From Oxyruncus cristatus (taxonomy: Eukaryota; Chordata; Aves; Passeriformes; Cotingidae), in NCBI GenBank assembly GCA_013399855.1, contig VXAY01005265.1, positions 177,681 to 241,680 of the forward strand: a stretch of 64,000 bases of DNA, written 5' to 3'. Below are positions 11,429 through 22,220 of the stretch, in pieces. The notes beneath the pieces are model-generated. The model searched no databases, was not told the DNA's origin, and was given only the letters and a program-made list of their open reading frames with translations. A program made the position numbers and the translations under genes. Every line of letters starts with the position of its first letter. The stretch's first letter is position 1.

Positions 11429-11488
11429 AGTCTGATTCAAACTGAGTCCAACCCTGCAGTACCTGGTTGCTACTTAAAGAAAGACTGA
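11048..11488 (+). pseudogene. CR1 ORF2 C-terminal fragment reading through into flank
   Basis: A 146-codon open frame. Its first part is a CR1 ORF2 C-terminus (blocks like SQEKRRFWRDFIVAFQHLKG, RAKGNGFTLEE, VRVVRPWHRLPREAVAAPSL and EVSKARLDGAL). Four bases (aacc) of the usual 'gagcaacctggtctag' are missing at about 11334. This shifts the frame so the usual stop is skipped. Translation then continues through the CR1 3' UTR and about 20 codons into unique DNA. There is no endonuclease or RT domain, so it is not functional as a polymerase. I regard the extension as chance, since nothing suggests expression. Confidence 0.8.
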
Positions 11489-12192
11489 TAAAGAATGTCA
11501 GTGAACTGTTTTCTTTAAATCCATAATCCTGCTAAAAATCTTATTGTATGCTTTTAAATTGTGGGTGTAAATTACTTTAACAATCAGGGAGTTCCTGAAT
11601 AAACAGCCAAAATGCTGCTCTACAAATGAACATTACAAACAGCTGACGTTTACCAGATAAAAATTGGATCTGAGGTTACATGTTTCTTAAATCTTTTTGT
11701 CCTTTTTCATGTATCCTTTGAAAGTAGGATTGATGTGCCCTGTCAGTAGCCCGTAATTTACAAGAAAGCAATCCCTTCTCTGTTTGTCAGTCCCTTTCCC
11801 GGTTCCCAAGAGCTCCCAACTTCTCTGACAAATTCAATCACAACTGAGAGAGTAACAGAAGCATCTAAAGTACTTCTTACAATACTTGGTACTTCTCACA
11901 GCACTGGGTGCCTTATAAAGAAGACACTTGTTTCTTTAGTTTGGCAGCAGATAACTGGTTAAACAGCAAATCGTGCAGTCCTTGGAAACACCATATTCAT
12001 TCTGTTTATGTATAGTGGAGAGAGACACAAGAGAAATTTAGGGTGACGATGGCCACAGTTGACAGCAAATTAGGTGTTATTAATTCTGCTCTTTGCAGAA
12101 AAGCTTGGTTTTCAGTCCAAGAATTTCAGGAAGTGCTGAAATGTAATGCCCAATTATCCATGATAGTTACTGCCTGTAGATCACAATGGCAA
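11429..12192. other. Unique non-coding sequence
   Basis: No repeat, RNA gene or exon recognised. Confidence 0.5.
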
Positions 12193-12260
12193 TATTTGGA
12201 CTCAGTGATCATGGTGGGTTCCTTCCAACTCAGCATATCTTCAATTCTATGATTCTATTT
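12193..12260 (+). mobile_element. Short CR1 tail, sense orientation
   Basis: 'ttggactcagtgatcatggtggg', 'ttccttccaactcagcatat' and two ATTCTATG units form the 3' end of the CR1 subfamily whose tail reads ccaactcaggatattctatg (tail type C below). Only about 68 bp of the element is present. Confidence 0.85.
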
Positions 12261-13508
12261 GAGGGTGAACCTGTAGCAGGCAAAGATATGATACACAATG
12301 ACTAATTTTTCTCCAATTCTCTTTATAATACAAATGTCCCTTTTGGGTCTGGTCTCACATAATTTCTCCAATCAAAAACATGTGGCATGGCAGAAAACAG
12401 AGGCTATGCCTCTCAAGCAAGCAGATAAAATGCTGAATGAGGTGTTGGTTTGACAGTGAACACTCCTACCAGCCTTTTAGCAGTAAGGAGGCCAAACCCT
12501 GAGCTGTTCATGAACTTCAGGCTATCCCCCCATCTCCAGATATAATAAAAAAATGAACCGTGGTGGAAGCAAAGGTTGGCTGCACAGGCTGCTGCTTCTT
12601 CACTGGAGGTTTTGCTCTCAAACGGAGGATTTTCTTCTCCATAGTCTCAGTCCAACATCCTTCAGCAGCTCCCAAGTTACCAAATGCATTTGGAAAACAG
12701 GAGCAAATGTTTAAGCAAGCAAGTGAGCTAAATTGCATTTATTGTATGAACTATGGGATCTGTTCCAGCAATGCCAGAGCAAAGCTGATGGTGAACGGAC
12801 ACAAAGGATACTCAAAGGAGTTGTACATTTTGGATTCCTGATGCCCTTCAAGTGTTCACCGATGTCTGATATCTCACCCTTGAAGGAATTGTAGGCCATG
12901 GCAATATTACACAGTGCTGTCACCTTTAAAAGCTTTCATTGGCAGTGGTGCCAAAAGGTGGGAAAAAGGAATATGCGGTGAAGTTGTAGCTGTGACTCCA
13001 ACGTTGTTCCGTGCATCAGTCTACACACCTCATTCCTTGCAAACTCTTATTTTGCTTTTTTCCTATTGTTTTCACGCAGACATCTTGGATATGTTTTCTT
13101 TTTTTTTTGTTTAAATAAGGCTCAGAAAACGATCCAGGTGGCAGGCAGGTGAATGGAGTGTTGTTAGTTTTTCATCTTGGAAAGACACACCGATGATGTT
13201 TCCAAGAAGGAAAAAATGCCTATCCCTTTTGTTCCACCTGTTCAACGGAACAGAAATTATATCAACAGATTGCGGGGAGTGGGGGGGGGGAATTATTCAT
13301 TATTTGTTTGTCTCACACAGCTAAACACCATGTGGAATATTTTATTTTTTTATTATTGTCTGCACTTGTAGCTTAATCCCTCAGAGCGCATTACCATTAA
13401 TAACAGATCACAAAGACCTCAAAGCTTTGAGGTAGAAAGTGCTGAAAAAAACAAGGTATTTCTCCTTGGATGATTGTGTAGAAATACCATCTGATGTAGC
13501 GTATTCTT
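12261..13508. other. Unique non-coding sequence
   Basis: Single-copy sequence with a G run at 13276-13290. The frames at 12517-12923 (70-93 codons) overlap on both strands and show no known domain. Confidence 0.5.
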
Positions 13509-13564
13509 AAAAAAAAAAAAAAAAAAAAAGGTGATTTTACCTGNNNAAAAGGTGATTTTACCTG
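13509..13564. repeat. Poly-A run and 18-bp duplication flanking an NNN gap
   Basis: An A-run of about 21 bases ends in aaaaggtgattttacctg. That 18-mer is repeated exactly on the other side of three Ns (13544-13546). The pattern suggests an assembler joined two overlapping contig ends without collapsing the overlap, so the true sequence probably has one copy. Confidence 0.85.
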
Positions 13565-14324
13565 TCAAATTTACACGTACCCAATACCTGGGTGTTAATG
13601 AAAAGGTAGAAACAGGTTCATCCTTTTAAGCTCCTGTTGGAACAGCAGCTGGCAAGGAGGAGAGGTGGGTAGGGATCTAGTTTGTAGCATTTTCTGAGTT
13701 GAGCAGGAATGCCTGGAGCTTCACACCAATTCACAGCTTAGCCTGTAAAATCCCTGCAACTGGAGCCTTTGTGGGTGCATCAGTCCATGGTGTGGAACTG
13801 AAATAATTACCATCTCTCTGTAATTAGTTCTGTTGATCTCATTAGCTGGGCCCAGGTGTTGATCTGTTGATTGTCATCTTGTAACTGCCACGAATCAATA
13901 AATGACTGTGTGGGTGTGGCAGGAAAGGAGAAGTGAGAGATTGGATGATCCATAAAGGAAATTTCCCTTTTCCTTGGACCTCCTCATTTTATTATTCACA
14001 TCTCTGTGCAGTGGATGATTCAAGTCTCCTGATTTACTTTTTTTTTTTTTTTTTTTCCAAGAGCATGGAAGCTCTGGATAAGCAGCTCCAAAAATCCAAG
14101 TATTTCAGAAGGAAAAAAACCCCATGATATAGGCAAGAGCATTTCCACTTATCAGTCATCTCCTATGTCACCCTGGGGTGGCATTGCAAGAGAATAACAC
14201 ATCAAAGGAGAGATGTTCTGAGGTTGTGGCCTGTTCAGTGCTTAATCTTCACTGGGATGGTTGATGAAGATTCTGATACTGTTCTTTATCAGATTTTTCT
14301 GGTTAAGGAACTGGCTTGATCTTT
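13565..14324. other. Unique sequence with a candidate conserved block
   Basis: 13795-13905 holds AATTACC, TAATTAG, CATTAGC, GATTGTCAT and AATCAATAAATGA words in CpG-poor DNA and may be a conserved non-coding element. A T17 run lies at 14038-14056. No gene recognised. Confidence 0.45.
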
Positions 14325-14381
14325 TATAGAATCATTAAGTCTGGAAAAGACCTCCAAGATCATCAAGTCCAACCTTTGACT
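14325..14381 (-). mobile_element. Very short CR1 tail, antisense
   Basis: 'tatagaatcattaagtctgg', 'aaaagacctccaagatcatc' and 'aagtccaacctttga' are the complement of a type B CR1 3' UTR. Nothing of ORF2 is present. Confidence 0.85.
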
Positions 14382-15170
14382 TGAGAAGGTGAGGGGGGTG
14401 AAGAGGAAGGCAATAAGATCTCTTCTTCAAAGACACTGTTTTTTATTAAAGAATTATAAATAATTAAGAACATGAGGATTATTTCTGAGCCAGTATTGCA
14501 GAATAATTCACAATTTTGAAATGCAGTGCTGGAGCAGACACAGGAGAGGGGGCTTGTTACAACTATCAAAAGAAAAGAGAGAAAATGAAGTTACTCCTTA
14601 AGCACCCAGCTGTTGATGAGAAAAGACTAAAAATTAAAATTAAAGATTAAAAAATTAAAACCAGAATCCATGTTGTGAAGGGAAATTTCAGTTTGTGAGG
14701 AATATGATTAAGGTTGCAAAGAGTCACTAATAACATATAAAAACTGCAGCTGCTGCTTCTTAGTTCAGTGTAGCCAAGACAAAATGACTTGGTTGCACCT
14801 GATTATGATGGATATGGATTAATTACTTACTGGAATGGAAATCTGTAGTCACCCAGGGATGACTGATCATGATTTGATTGCATTCAATATGAAAAACAGA
14901 ATCAATTCTCAATCAGTAACATCTTATGTATGTAATTGGTGCCTCAAAAAGGTCACAACTCCCGAAACTGAGACAAGTTCTGAGAAAAAAAAAATCACAG
15001 CAGAAAATATGCAAATAGGAAAATGAGAAAGCAAATGGAGAGTTCTCAAAAGAGCAGCCCATTAACTGGCCAGGATGCCTTGATGTCATCAGTAAAAATT
15101 TCATCCTGATTCAGTGGTAAAGTTCAGGCAGCAACTGGAAATTGAAGGAGTTGGCCTGTGAATGGGGGAA
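14382..15170. other. Unique non-coding sequence
   Basis: Single-copy sequence. A short run of ATTAAA-like words at 14627-14660 is AT-rich low complexity. No gene or repeat family recognised. Confidence 0.5.
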
Positions 15171-15222
15171 TGGATGATCTTTAAGGTCCCTTCCAATCCA
15201 TTCTATGATTCCATGATTCTCT
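15171..15222 (+). mobile_element. Very short CR1 tail, sense orientation
   Basis: 'ggatgatctttaaggtccct' and 'tccaatccattctatgattc' with a further CATGATTC unit match the last 50 bp of a type A CR1. Confidence 0.85.
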
Positions 15223-16137
15223 AACAATGATATCACCAATGGTACATCCATAGTCCAGAATACCCATGAGGGACACCCAAACCCCACCTTAGGCTGCGAC
15301 ATCCTCACAAGTCAGGGGTGACAGATGCTGACAGAGACATTGATTAATTATGTCCCGTTTAATTAAGAGACGAAGATTAAAAATTTAAATGCAGTATAAA
15401 TAGGCAGGATGTAACGTCAGCTACACGCTAGAAGCTAAAGGTAACAGTGGAAACAATTTCTGGCCAGGCTAAAGAATCAAGTTTTGGGGTTTTGGGGCAG
15501 AAGGAAAGAAAAGAAATCCTTGGTATGTCATGCACCAGTTAGGGTGGAAAGGAAACACCGCTACTAAGGACACAAAAATAAAAGGGAGTAAAATTCAATA
15601 AATACTTCCGTTCCATACTGGGGTAATGAAGGATATTGTGTTCACATCCTTGATGGATTACATGAGGAACACGGAATGATTTTAAATAACTTCTTAAGTC
15701 TTTCATTAGCAAATCTGGACAACCTGTTCCCAAAGCCTCCTAAAGATACAGCCACGTAGGCCTGTTCCACTGGAGTGTCAAATGTTAATAAAAATTAGTA
15801 TACAGGGAAATTCCAAAATACTGAATGACTGTTTATGTTACAATTCTACACAAAGAAACACAAGAGCAGGGAGACAGATAACTACAACATTTGACCTCAA
15901 AAGAAAACAACGGACCTCAACTGAGCATGAATTAAAGTATGGGGCTGGAATCAGGACCAGCCAATATATATATTATTTTTTTAAAAACATTAAATATCTA
16001 AATTAATTGGATTGCATTTTGAAAACTTAGATAGCTGATTGCTGAGGGTGACTGTAAACATCTAATTGTGGAGTATAAGATCCTTGACTTCCACAGCTCA
16101 GAACACTCTGATGGAAAATGTAGCACTGACAAATTTC
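15223..16137. other. Unique non-coding sequence
   Basis: No repeat family or exon recognised. It contains AT-rich stretches at 15965-16015. Confidence 0.5.
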
Positions 16138-16218
16138 CATAGAATCCCAGAATGGTTTGGGTTGGAAGGGTCCTTAAAGATCATCTAGTTCCAACCTCCT
16201 GCCATGGGCAGGGACACC
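16138..16218 (-). mobile_element. Short CR1 tail, antisense
   Basis: 'catagaatcccagaatggtt', 'tgggttggaagggtccttaa' and 'agatcatctagttccaacct', followed by 'ccatgggcagggacacc', are the complement of a type A CR1 3' UTR truncated just before the ORF2 stop. Confidence 0.93.
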
Positions 16219-16494
16219 ATGAAAATATTTCCATTTCAAATGGAGATGTGTGCATATTTCCAGCACAGACATCCCTAAGGAGTCAAGTTCAGGAAAGGCA
16301 AAGAAAGCCTGAGACCATCAATAATCCCTCATGATCCATTTCCTGGGACATGGTCATATCCACAAAAGCTTTCCAAAAGTTCTTCAAGCTGTTGTTGAGG
16401 AACCCATTGACTAGAACAGGTTCTAACCTGGTTCTCTGAAATAGCCCCTAGATCTCGCACTTCTGATCTTTGCACCAGCGCTCTGAAGTGTTGC

Positions 16495-17130
16495 AATGAA
16501 CACAAGGCAACAGAGATGATAAAAGAGATCCAGTCAAACAAATCAGAGCATTTCAATGCAGATAAATGTAAATCCAGACATCTGAGAACGGCAAATATAT
16601 ACCCTGGATATAGGAAAATGTATTTTAATGTGTAAGGAATGGGGAGGATTTAAGAGTCAAAGCGGATAAACAGCTCAGGATGAGCTGTTGGGGCAAACAC
16701 ACGACCACGGGTCTGATGCAAACCTTGGCCACACATGGATGCATTTGGGACTGGGAGGAGATTTCAGGACTCTGTGTGACATTGAAGAGATTGGTACTGA
16801 AATGTTCAGTACGTTTCAGTACTGGTGGTTTAAAATGGATGCAAGTAGCACAACATGGGGTAGCAGGCAAAAATTACTGGAAGGTTAGAAAAATATTTTT
16901 CAGTAAATACATAAAATTAAAACCTTTAAATATTTCCTGGGACAGAAAACAGAAGCCGTCTATTAAAAGACTCCTTAATCTGATGGAAAGGACTACAAAG
17001 GAGTGAGTAGTGCGAAGTAGACATCAGTTATATTCTAATTAGAAACAAGGTATGGTGCTCATGAGGCTGGTTAACCACTGGAACAAATGCTCTAATTTCT
17101 GAGTCTGGTTTGCTGGTTAAGCCTGGACAC
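16495..17130 (+). mobile_element. Ancient diverged CR1 (L3-like) ORF2 relic
   Basis: Several blocks follow the order of CR1/L3 ORF2 downstream of the RT catalytic core. FNADKC is encoded at 16552-16569. An 'aa.cttggcca..catggatgcatt.ggactgggagg' block lies near 16720-16760. 'ggttaaccactggaacaa' (VNHWNN-type) is at 17069-17087. Between them the similarity is patchy and full of stops. This is far older than the other CR1 copies here. The limits are approximate and rest on remembered family consensus. Confidence 0.55.
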
Positions 17131-17204
17131 TTCAGTGTAATAAATACTTAAAAAAACCCCACAGTTATGAGCTTCAGTGGACAAGTAATTGACCTGATAT
17201 AGAA

Positions 17205-17560
17205 GCAGTCAGACAGTCTTCTAATTACTTATGAAAATCAATGCATTATCAATGTCATCTATAATTTTTTGTGAAGTTTCAGAAGTGCAAATTTCACCAC
17301 TTTAACTCAAAAAAAAGAGAGTATTTGAGGGTTGTGTGTGCTCCTGCAAAGCGGAGAGCATCTGTATTGCCTGGATGTTGCACTTGCCCTGAACACATTG
17401 GCATCATTGCCAAATAGACTTATCAATACTGTGTAAATGCATTCCATGCAAATATATTCATAAAAGATGTCATTTGAGATAATTTGTTTATATTTAGACT
17501 ACATGTCAGATAAAGTACTCTGGAAACATGCAATTTAGATCCATGTGGAGTGTATTTATT
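17205..17560. promoter_or_regulatory. Candidate conserved non-coding element
   Basis: A CpG-free block with dense words of the kind bound by POU/homeodomain factors, including an exact octamer ATGCAAAT at 17446-17453. Others are CTTATGAAAATCAATGCATT, TATTCATAAAAG and TTGTTTATATTTAG. No repeat matches. The proposal rests on texture only. Confidence 0.3.
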
Positions 17561-17861
17561 TCTTAAGTGGTGCTGTCTACAACTCTACATTTAATAAAAG
17601 GATACATTGCATTGGGGAGAGACAAAAAAAAAAAACCAAAACAACAAAACAGGGAGATGTGTAAACAACAGAACTCATTTGCTGAGAAATCAGAATTACA
17701 AAAAGCGTTTATTAGTTCTCCAGTGACGGTAGTGAAAGCCAGACTACTTTCTTTGCTGACAAAGTACTGACTTCATGAATAACTGTGCAAGGACAGGGGG
17801 TTTCATCACACCAAGCCCCCCGACTTCTATAAGAACACAGATCCCCATTCCCTTGTGGCAT
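17561..17861. other. Unique non-coding sequence
   Basis: About 300 bp with an A-rich patch at 17623-17650. No gene recognised. Confidence 0.5.
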
Positions 17862-17956
17862 ATCTAGTGGGTGGCATCCCTGCCCATGGTGAGGGGGTTG
17901 GAACTAAATGATCTTTAAGGTGCCTTCCAACCTAAACCATTTGATGATTTTATGAT
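17862..17956 (+). mobile_element. Short CR1 tail, sense orientation
   Basis: 'ctagtgggtggcatccctgc', 'ccatggtgagggggttggaa' and 'tgatctttaaggtgccttcc', then a decayed tail (tgatgattttatgat). It is type A and begins right at the ORF2 stop region. Confidence 0.92.
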
Positions 17957-18240
17957 ATCTGGCAGGCAAGGGTTTGTCTTACCCTTAGTGATGCTTCACC
18001 TGTGCGGCAAAGCCTGTTCACGAGGCTTAAATGGACTTTATGGTAAATGTTGTTATCAAGAACCCTGTGGTAACATCTAAGTTATGTCCATTAAATCCCA
18101 GAGCACTTCCATGTTCCTGGAAATGGTCATTACTTGCCCTCTGAAAAGCTGTTGTAGTATCAGCCCATGGGCATGTTTTCAGTTGCTATTCCATTCCCTA
18201 AGAAAGAATAGTGGGATTTCTTTTTTTTTCTTTTCATTTT
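17957..18240. other. Unique non-coding sequence
   Basis: Single-copy sequence ending in a T-rich stretch (18221-18240) directly before the duplicated segment. Confidence 0.5.
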
Positions 18241-18629
18241 AGTGTCACCTACAGCAACTCAAGTGGGAGGTAAGGAATAAAACAGGCTCCTTTTTTTTTT
18301 TTTCTTTTCCCCCCACTGTCTTTCACTAATTACTTGTAGCCAAGAAGGTACTTCTTTGCTCCAGAGCTGGCTGCAAACGCAGCAGTGGTCTGCTCTCCTG
18401 ATCGCTCCCAACACAATCCCCAGGAATCCTTAATGNAGTGTCACCTACAGCAACTCAAGTGGGAGGTAAGGAATAAAACAGGCTCCTTTTTTTTTTTCTT
18501 TTCCCCCCACTGTCTTTCACTAATTACTTGTAGCCAAGAAGGTACTTCTTTGCTCCAGAGCTGGCTGCAAACGCAGCAGTGGTCTGCTCTCCTGATCGCT
18601 CCCAACACAATCCCCAGGAATCCTTAATG
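18241..18629. repeat. 193/195-bp direct duplication around a single N
   Basis: Copy 1 (18241-18435) and copy 2 (18437-18629) both start 'agtgtcacctacagcaactc' and end 'aggaatccttaatg'. They differ only in the length of an internal poly-T run (13 versus 11). A lone N at 18436 separates them. The near-identity and the N suggest uncollapsed contig overlap, though a real recent tandem duplication cannot be excluded. An 80-codon frame spans the N and is not a gene. Confidence 0.95.
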
Positions 18630-18789
18630 CCCTGGAAGGCAGATGGAATTTGCCTCTATCTTTTTCACTGCCTTTCCAATCTGCTCATGTAGAGAGAGCT
18701 TTGTTTGGCAGCAAGAATACCTGTTGTGAAAGCATTTTTTTTCCCCAAGAATTGTGTCCCATAATAAATAACTGAGGGGGGGAACCCAC

Positions 18790-19313
18790 ACAGACCTCAT
18801 GGAGTTCCACAAGACCAAAGGCAAAGTTCTGTGCCTGGGTCAGCCAATCCCCACTATCTGTAGAAACTGGGAGATGAATGTTTCAGAGCAGCCCTGCAGA
18901 GGAGGACTTGTCGATATTGGTGAAGGAAAATCTGGACAGGACCAGTGTGGGCAGATGGTCAAGGGTGGTGATTCTGCCCCTCAGTTTTCCTCCTATGAGA
19001 CCTCACACCTGGAGAACTGCACCCAGCTCTGGGGTCCCTGATACAAGAAAGACATGGACCTACTAGAGTGGGTCCAGAGGAGGCCACAGAAATGATCAGA
19101 AGGATGGAACACCTCTCCCGTGAAAAAAAGACCGGGAGAGTTTGGGTTGTTCAGCCTGAAGAAGAGAAGGCTCCAGGGAGACCTTATTGCAGCCTTCTGG
19201 TACGGAAAGGGGACTTATAAGAAAGATGGGGACAGACTTTTTACCAGGGCCTGTAGTGACACAAAGGACAATGGTTTAAACTAAAAAAGGGTGGATTTAG
19301 ATTGGATATAAAG

Positions 19314-19351
<38 letters not shown>

Positions 19352-19540
19352 AGTGAGGGTGGTAAGACACAGAAACAAAAACTGTGGATGTCCCATCCCT
19401 GGAAGTGTTCAAGGCCAGGTTTCACAGGGCTTTGAGCAACCTGGTCTAGTGGAAGGTGTCCCTGTCCATGGCAAGGGGATTGAAATGGATCATCTTCAAA
19501 GGTCTCCTCCAACCCAAACCAGTCTATGCTTTTATAACAG
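18790..19540 (+). mobile_element. Long CR1 fragment, sense orientation
   Basis: The longest CR1 in the window, about 750 bp. It starts in the ORF2 part encoding the conserved MEFHKTK.KVLCLG motif, just after the RT catalytic region. It passes through the SYETSHLENCTQLWGP segment, 'gtccagaggaggccac', 'gaagagaaggctccagggag' and 'ccatccctggaagtgttcaa' to a type A 3' UTR. Stops and frameshifts are frequent. A pure T29 run (19321-19349) lies where other copies read 'ttctttactgtgaggg'. Confidence 0.96.
18799..19041 (+). pseudogene. CR1 ORF2 fragment after the RT core
   Basis: An 80-codon open frame whose N-terminus matches the CR1 ORF2 motif with consensus MEFNKAKCKVLHLG and whose end reads HLENCTQLWGP (consensus HLEYCVQLWGP). 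Between these the sequence is frameshifted relative to the family. It is a fossil inside the CR1 at 18790-19540 with no catalytic residues left. Confidence 0.75.
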
Positions 19541-21587
19541 AAAATCACTTTGATAATGCCATGATCATATCATGTAGTCTTATGCCACTCCTCTGGAAAA
19601 AGGAGGGCTGGACACTTCTGAAGAAAGGAAAGTTTGCAGTTCTGCCCTATTGGCCATTTCCAGTTCTCACCTTCCCAAGAAAAAATCCAAGGCCATAATA
19701 CTCTTCATGTCAAGGTAATGGACACATCTTATCCCTGAGTCCACAACTGGGAGACTGAAGTATTCCAGTATGCAACGCAGAGAAAAACTGATGAGAGGAA
19801 GGAAAAAACCTAAAGCCTCTACTACTTTTGGAAGGGGAGAAGTGCTGGCAAATTCCATGTTTTGCTTGAAAATAACCCAAATTCATAATAGTGCAAGAAA
19901 AAGGGCTGAATTGTTTGGTACCTGAAAAAAAATTTCAGTTTACTCATCTACCTTTAGGTTAAGCAGGAGAAGGAAGTAGTGACTTGACCATTTTTAAGTG
20001 GCACACTTCTTTCCAAAAAATGGTAGAGTTCCTCTCTTTAAATGGAGTCTGTGCCACTGATGGTGTTACTACATCATTTCCCACTCTGCTATTCTGAACC
20101 AGCACGAGTAATCAATCACTTACTTATCACAGGAGCAAACCAGACTTTTCTTGGAAGGAGTGTAAAAAGTGCTACAATAAAAGCAATTTTGCCAATTTGA
20201 GTGTTCCACTTGACAACTATTTGCATAATAAGGTTTTGCCAAGATAAGAAGATTGGTAATTTTCAGCAGTATGGAGGGGATTGAAGTTTTTAAGCTTTCT
20301 TGCCCACTATCTACACACTCCCAGACCTCCGCTCTTGATGTATGGTTCTTTTTAAAGTACTCCATCTGTCTCCGTTGTGTAATGAATTCTGTCACTCTCA
20401 ATTGTGCTCCTGAGCAGTGGAAGGGAGTTTGCATTTCGATTATAAAAAGGTACCGTCAGCTCTTATTACAATGGAAAACCCATCTCCATGTGAAATTTTA
20501 AGGCACTTATAAGCTTAGTCTCCCTCTCGGAAGCCGCCCGTAGATCCCGCTGTCACCATCTGCCAGGGTGTGCAGGGGAGCAGAGGGCTGGGCTGCACTG
20601 CCAGGAGAGAAGTTTGGAGAGATGGAAGTAAATCCAGTCCCCTCCCTGAGAAGCTCACGGGAGGGAGAGAGCAGAGCAAATGCCGTCACGTAAAAGCTGT
20701 TCCACGTGGAGCTCTGAGGGGCTCTCTGGAGGAAGAGGGTGGCAGGAGAAGATCAAGCCTGTCAGCTTAAGTCTCTTTCCTTCTCCTCGCCCTCATGAGC
20801 CAGTTTATCTCGTCCTGAGGCTTGTCAGCAGTTTTCTGCTCAGGACGGTGGGAGGGCAGGAGGAAGATTAGCAGAGCTTTCACAGGTTAAGTATTAACAT
20901 ACTTTCAGGAGCTTTGATAGCAAAGTGCTCAAGAAGGATTAGTATGTTAGAGAAAATGTAGAACACGTCTGCACTGTGCCGTGGAAAGCACTGCCAAGAT
21001 CCTGGTGGGCTGGTGGGAATAAATCTGCTCAACATGATGCTGTGTCAGCTCACTCCAGGAGCTGGACTGTCCCTCCTGCTAAAGGACCCAGGAAAGGCAA
21101 CTGCAATAAATGAGCTTCTTCTAAACATTCTGGAGGCAGGTTTTCAGATTCGAAGTGTCCAGTGTCCAGTGTCCAGCCAGCTCAATGGGCAACTTTTAGC
21201 ACGATTTTAGCTCCAGGTGTGGTGCAGGTGGAGTGATCTGGGTGAAGCAAACTGGTGATATAGTGAGCATGAGCATCAACTAGTGTAGCTCAAGATCCTG
21301 ACGGATACAGAGGAAGAGTAACCCAGTACAGATCCTGGACTTTAGGAGAACGTGTTTTGACTTGCACATTTTACCTACCAAACACAAATTCAGAGCTAAA
21401 CAATATTGAAAATGAAGACAGTCTTTAATTTTTAGTTCAGTATTTATGTGTCCCTGGTCTCTAGCCCCACATCTGGGAACAATAGCCCCATATACCAGTG
21501 TGGGGCTGGGGACTGACTGCAAAGCAGCTTTGGAGAGCAGGACTTGAGGATATGATTGCACACCTAATTGCACAAAAGCCAACCCTG
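19541..21587. other. Unique sequence with a GC-richer patch
   Basis: 2 kb of single-copy DNA. 20510-20860 is richer in GC and has scattered CpGs (tcggaagccgcccgtag, gtcacgtaaa, tccacgtgga) but is below CpG-island density. 21155-21175 is a 7-bp unit (gtgtcca) repeated three times. Open frames up to 108 codons lack domains. No exon can be supported. Confidence 0.5.
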
Positions 21588-22100
21588 TTGCAGCAAAGAC
21601 CAACAACTTCCTGGGCTACATTTAGCACATAAACATTGTCAGCAGGCCGAGGGATGTGATCCTTTCCCTAAACTCAGCCATGGTGAAACATAGTGGAGCA
21701 CTGTGGCCAGCGCGGGGCTTCCCAGGAGAAGATGGGAATGGATATACTGGAACAGCTTCAGCATGTGGCTTTTAAGTTCATTAAGGGACTATTTCATATA
21801 AGGAGAGGCTGAGAGCTGGGATTTTTCAGCCTGGAAAGGCTTAGGGGTATCTTATCCATGTGTATAAATACCTGAAGGGAGGGGCTAGAGAAGATGGTGC
21901 CAGGCTTTTCTCAGTGGTGCCCAGTGAGAGAACAAGAGAAATGCAAGAAACTTCCTTTAAACACTGAAAATAACATTCTTCTCCTGTTGTTTTGCGAAGG
22001 TGCTCAAACAGGGAGAAGGTTGCCCAAAGGCAGAGGAGTCTTCATCCTTCCTGCTGAACATAACCCTGAGCAGCCTCCTCTAGCTGACCCCACTTTGATG
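21588..22100 (+). mobile_element. Older-subfamily CR1 3' region, sense
   Basis: Starts at 'ttgcagcaaagaccaacaac' (consensus AAKANSILGC region). It continues 'aggccgagggatgtgatcct', 'ggagaggctgagagctggga', 'atgtgtataaatacctgaag', 'ggtgccaggcttttctcagt' and 'ggtgcccagtgagagaacaa', ending near 'cctctagctgacccc'. This is a different CR1 lineage from the others here, with 'gtgtataaatacctgaaggg' and 'agctgaccc' hallmarks. An internal deletion removes part of the 'aacatcaggaaacact' segment. Confidence 0.9.
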
Positions 22101-22220
22101 CCTTCTCCAGAGTTCTTCATAACAATATATATACCATAAAGTCCATTTAAGCCTCAGGAACAGACCTTGCTGCACAGGCAAAGCATCACTGAAGGTAAGA
22201 CAAAGCCTTACCTGACAGAT

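Noticed and set aside
20510..20870. Possible CpG-island promoter
   Set aside because: GC is only modestly raised and CpGs are scattered, with no TATA, Inr or GC-box cluster and no downstream exon. It is not enough to call.
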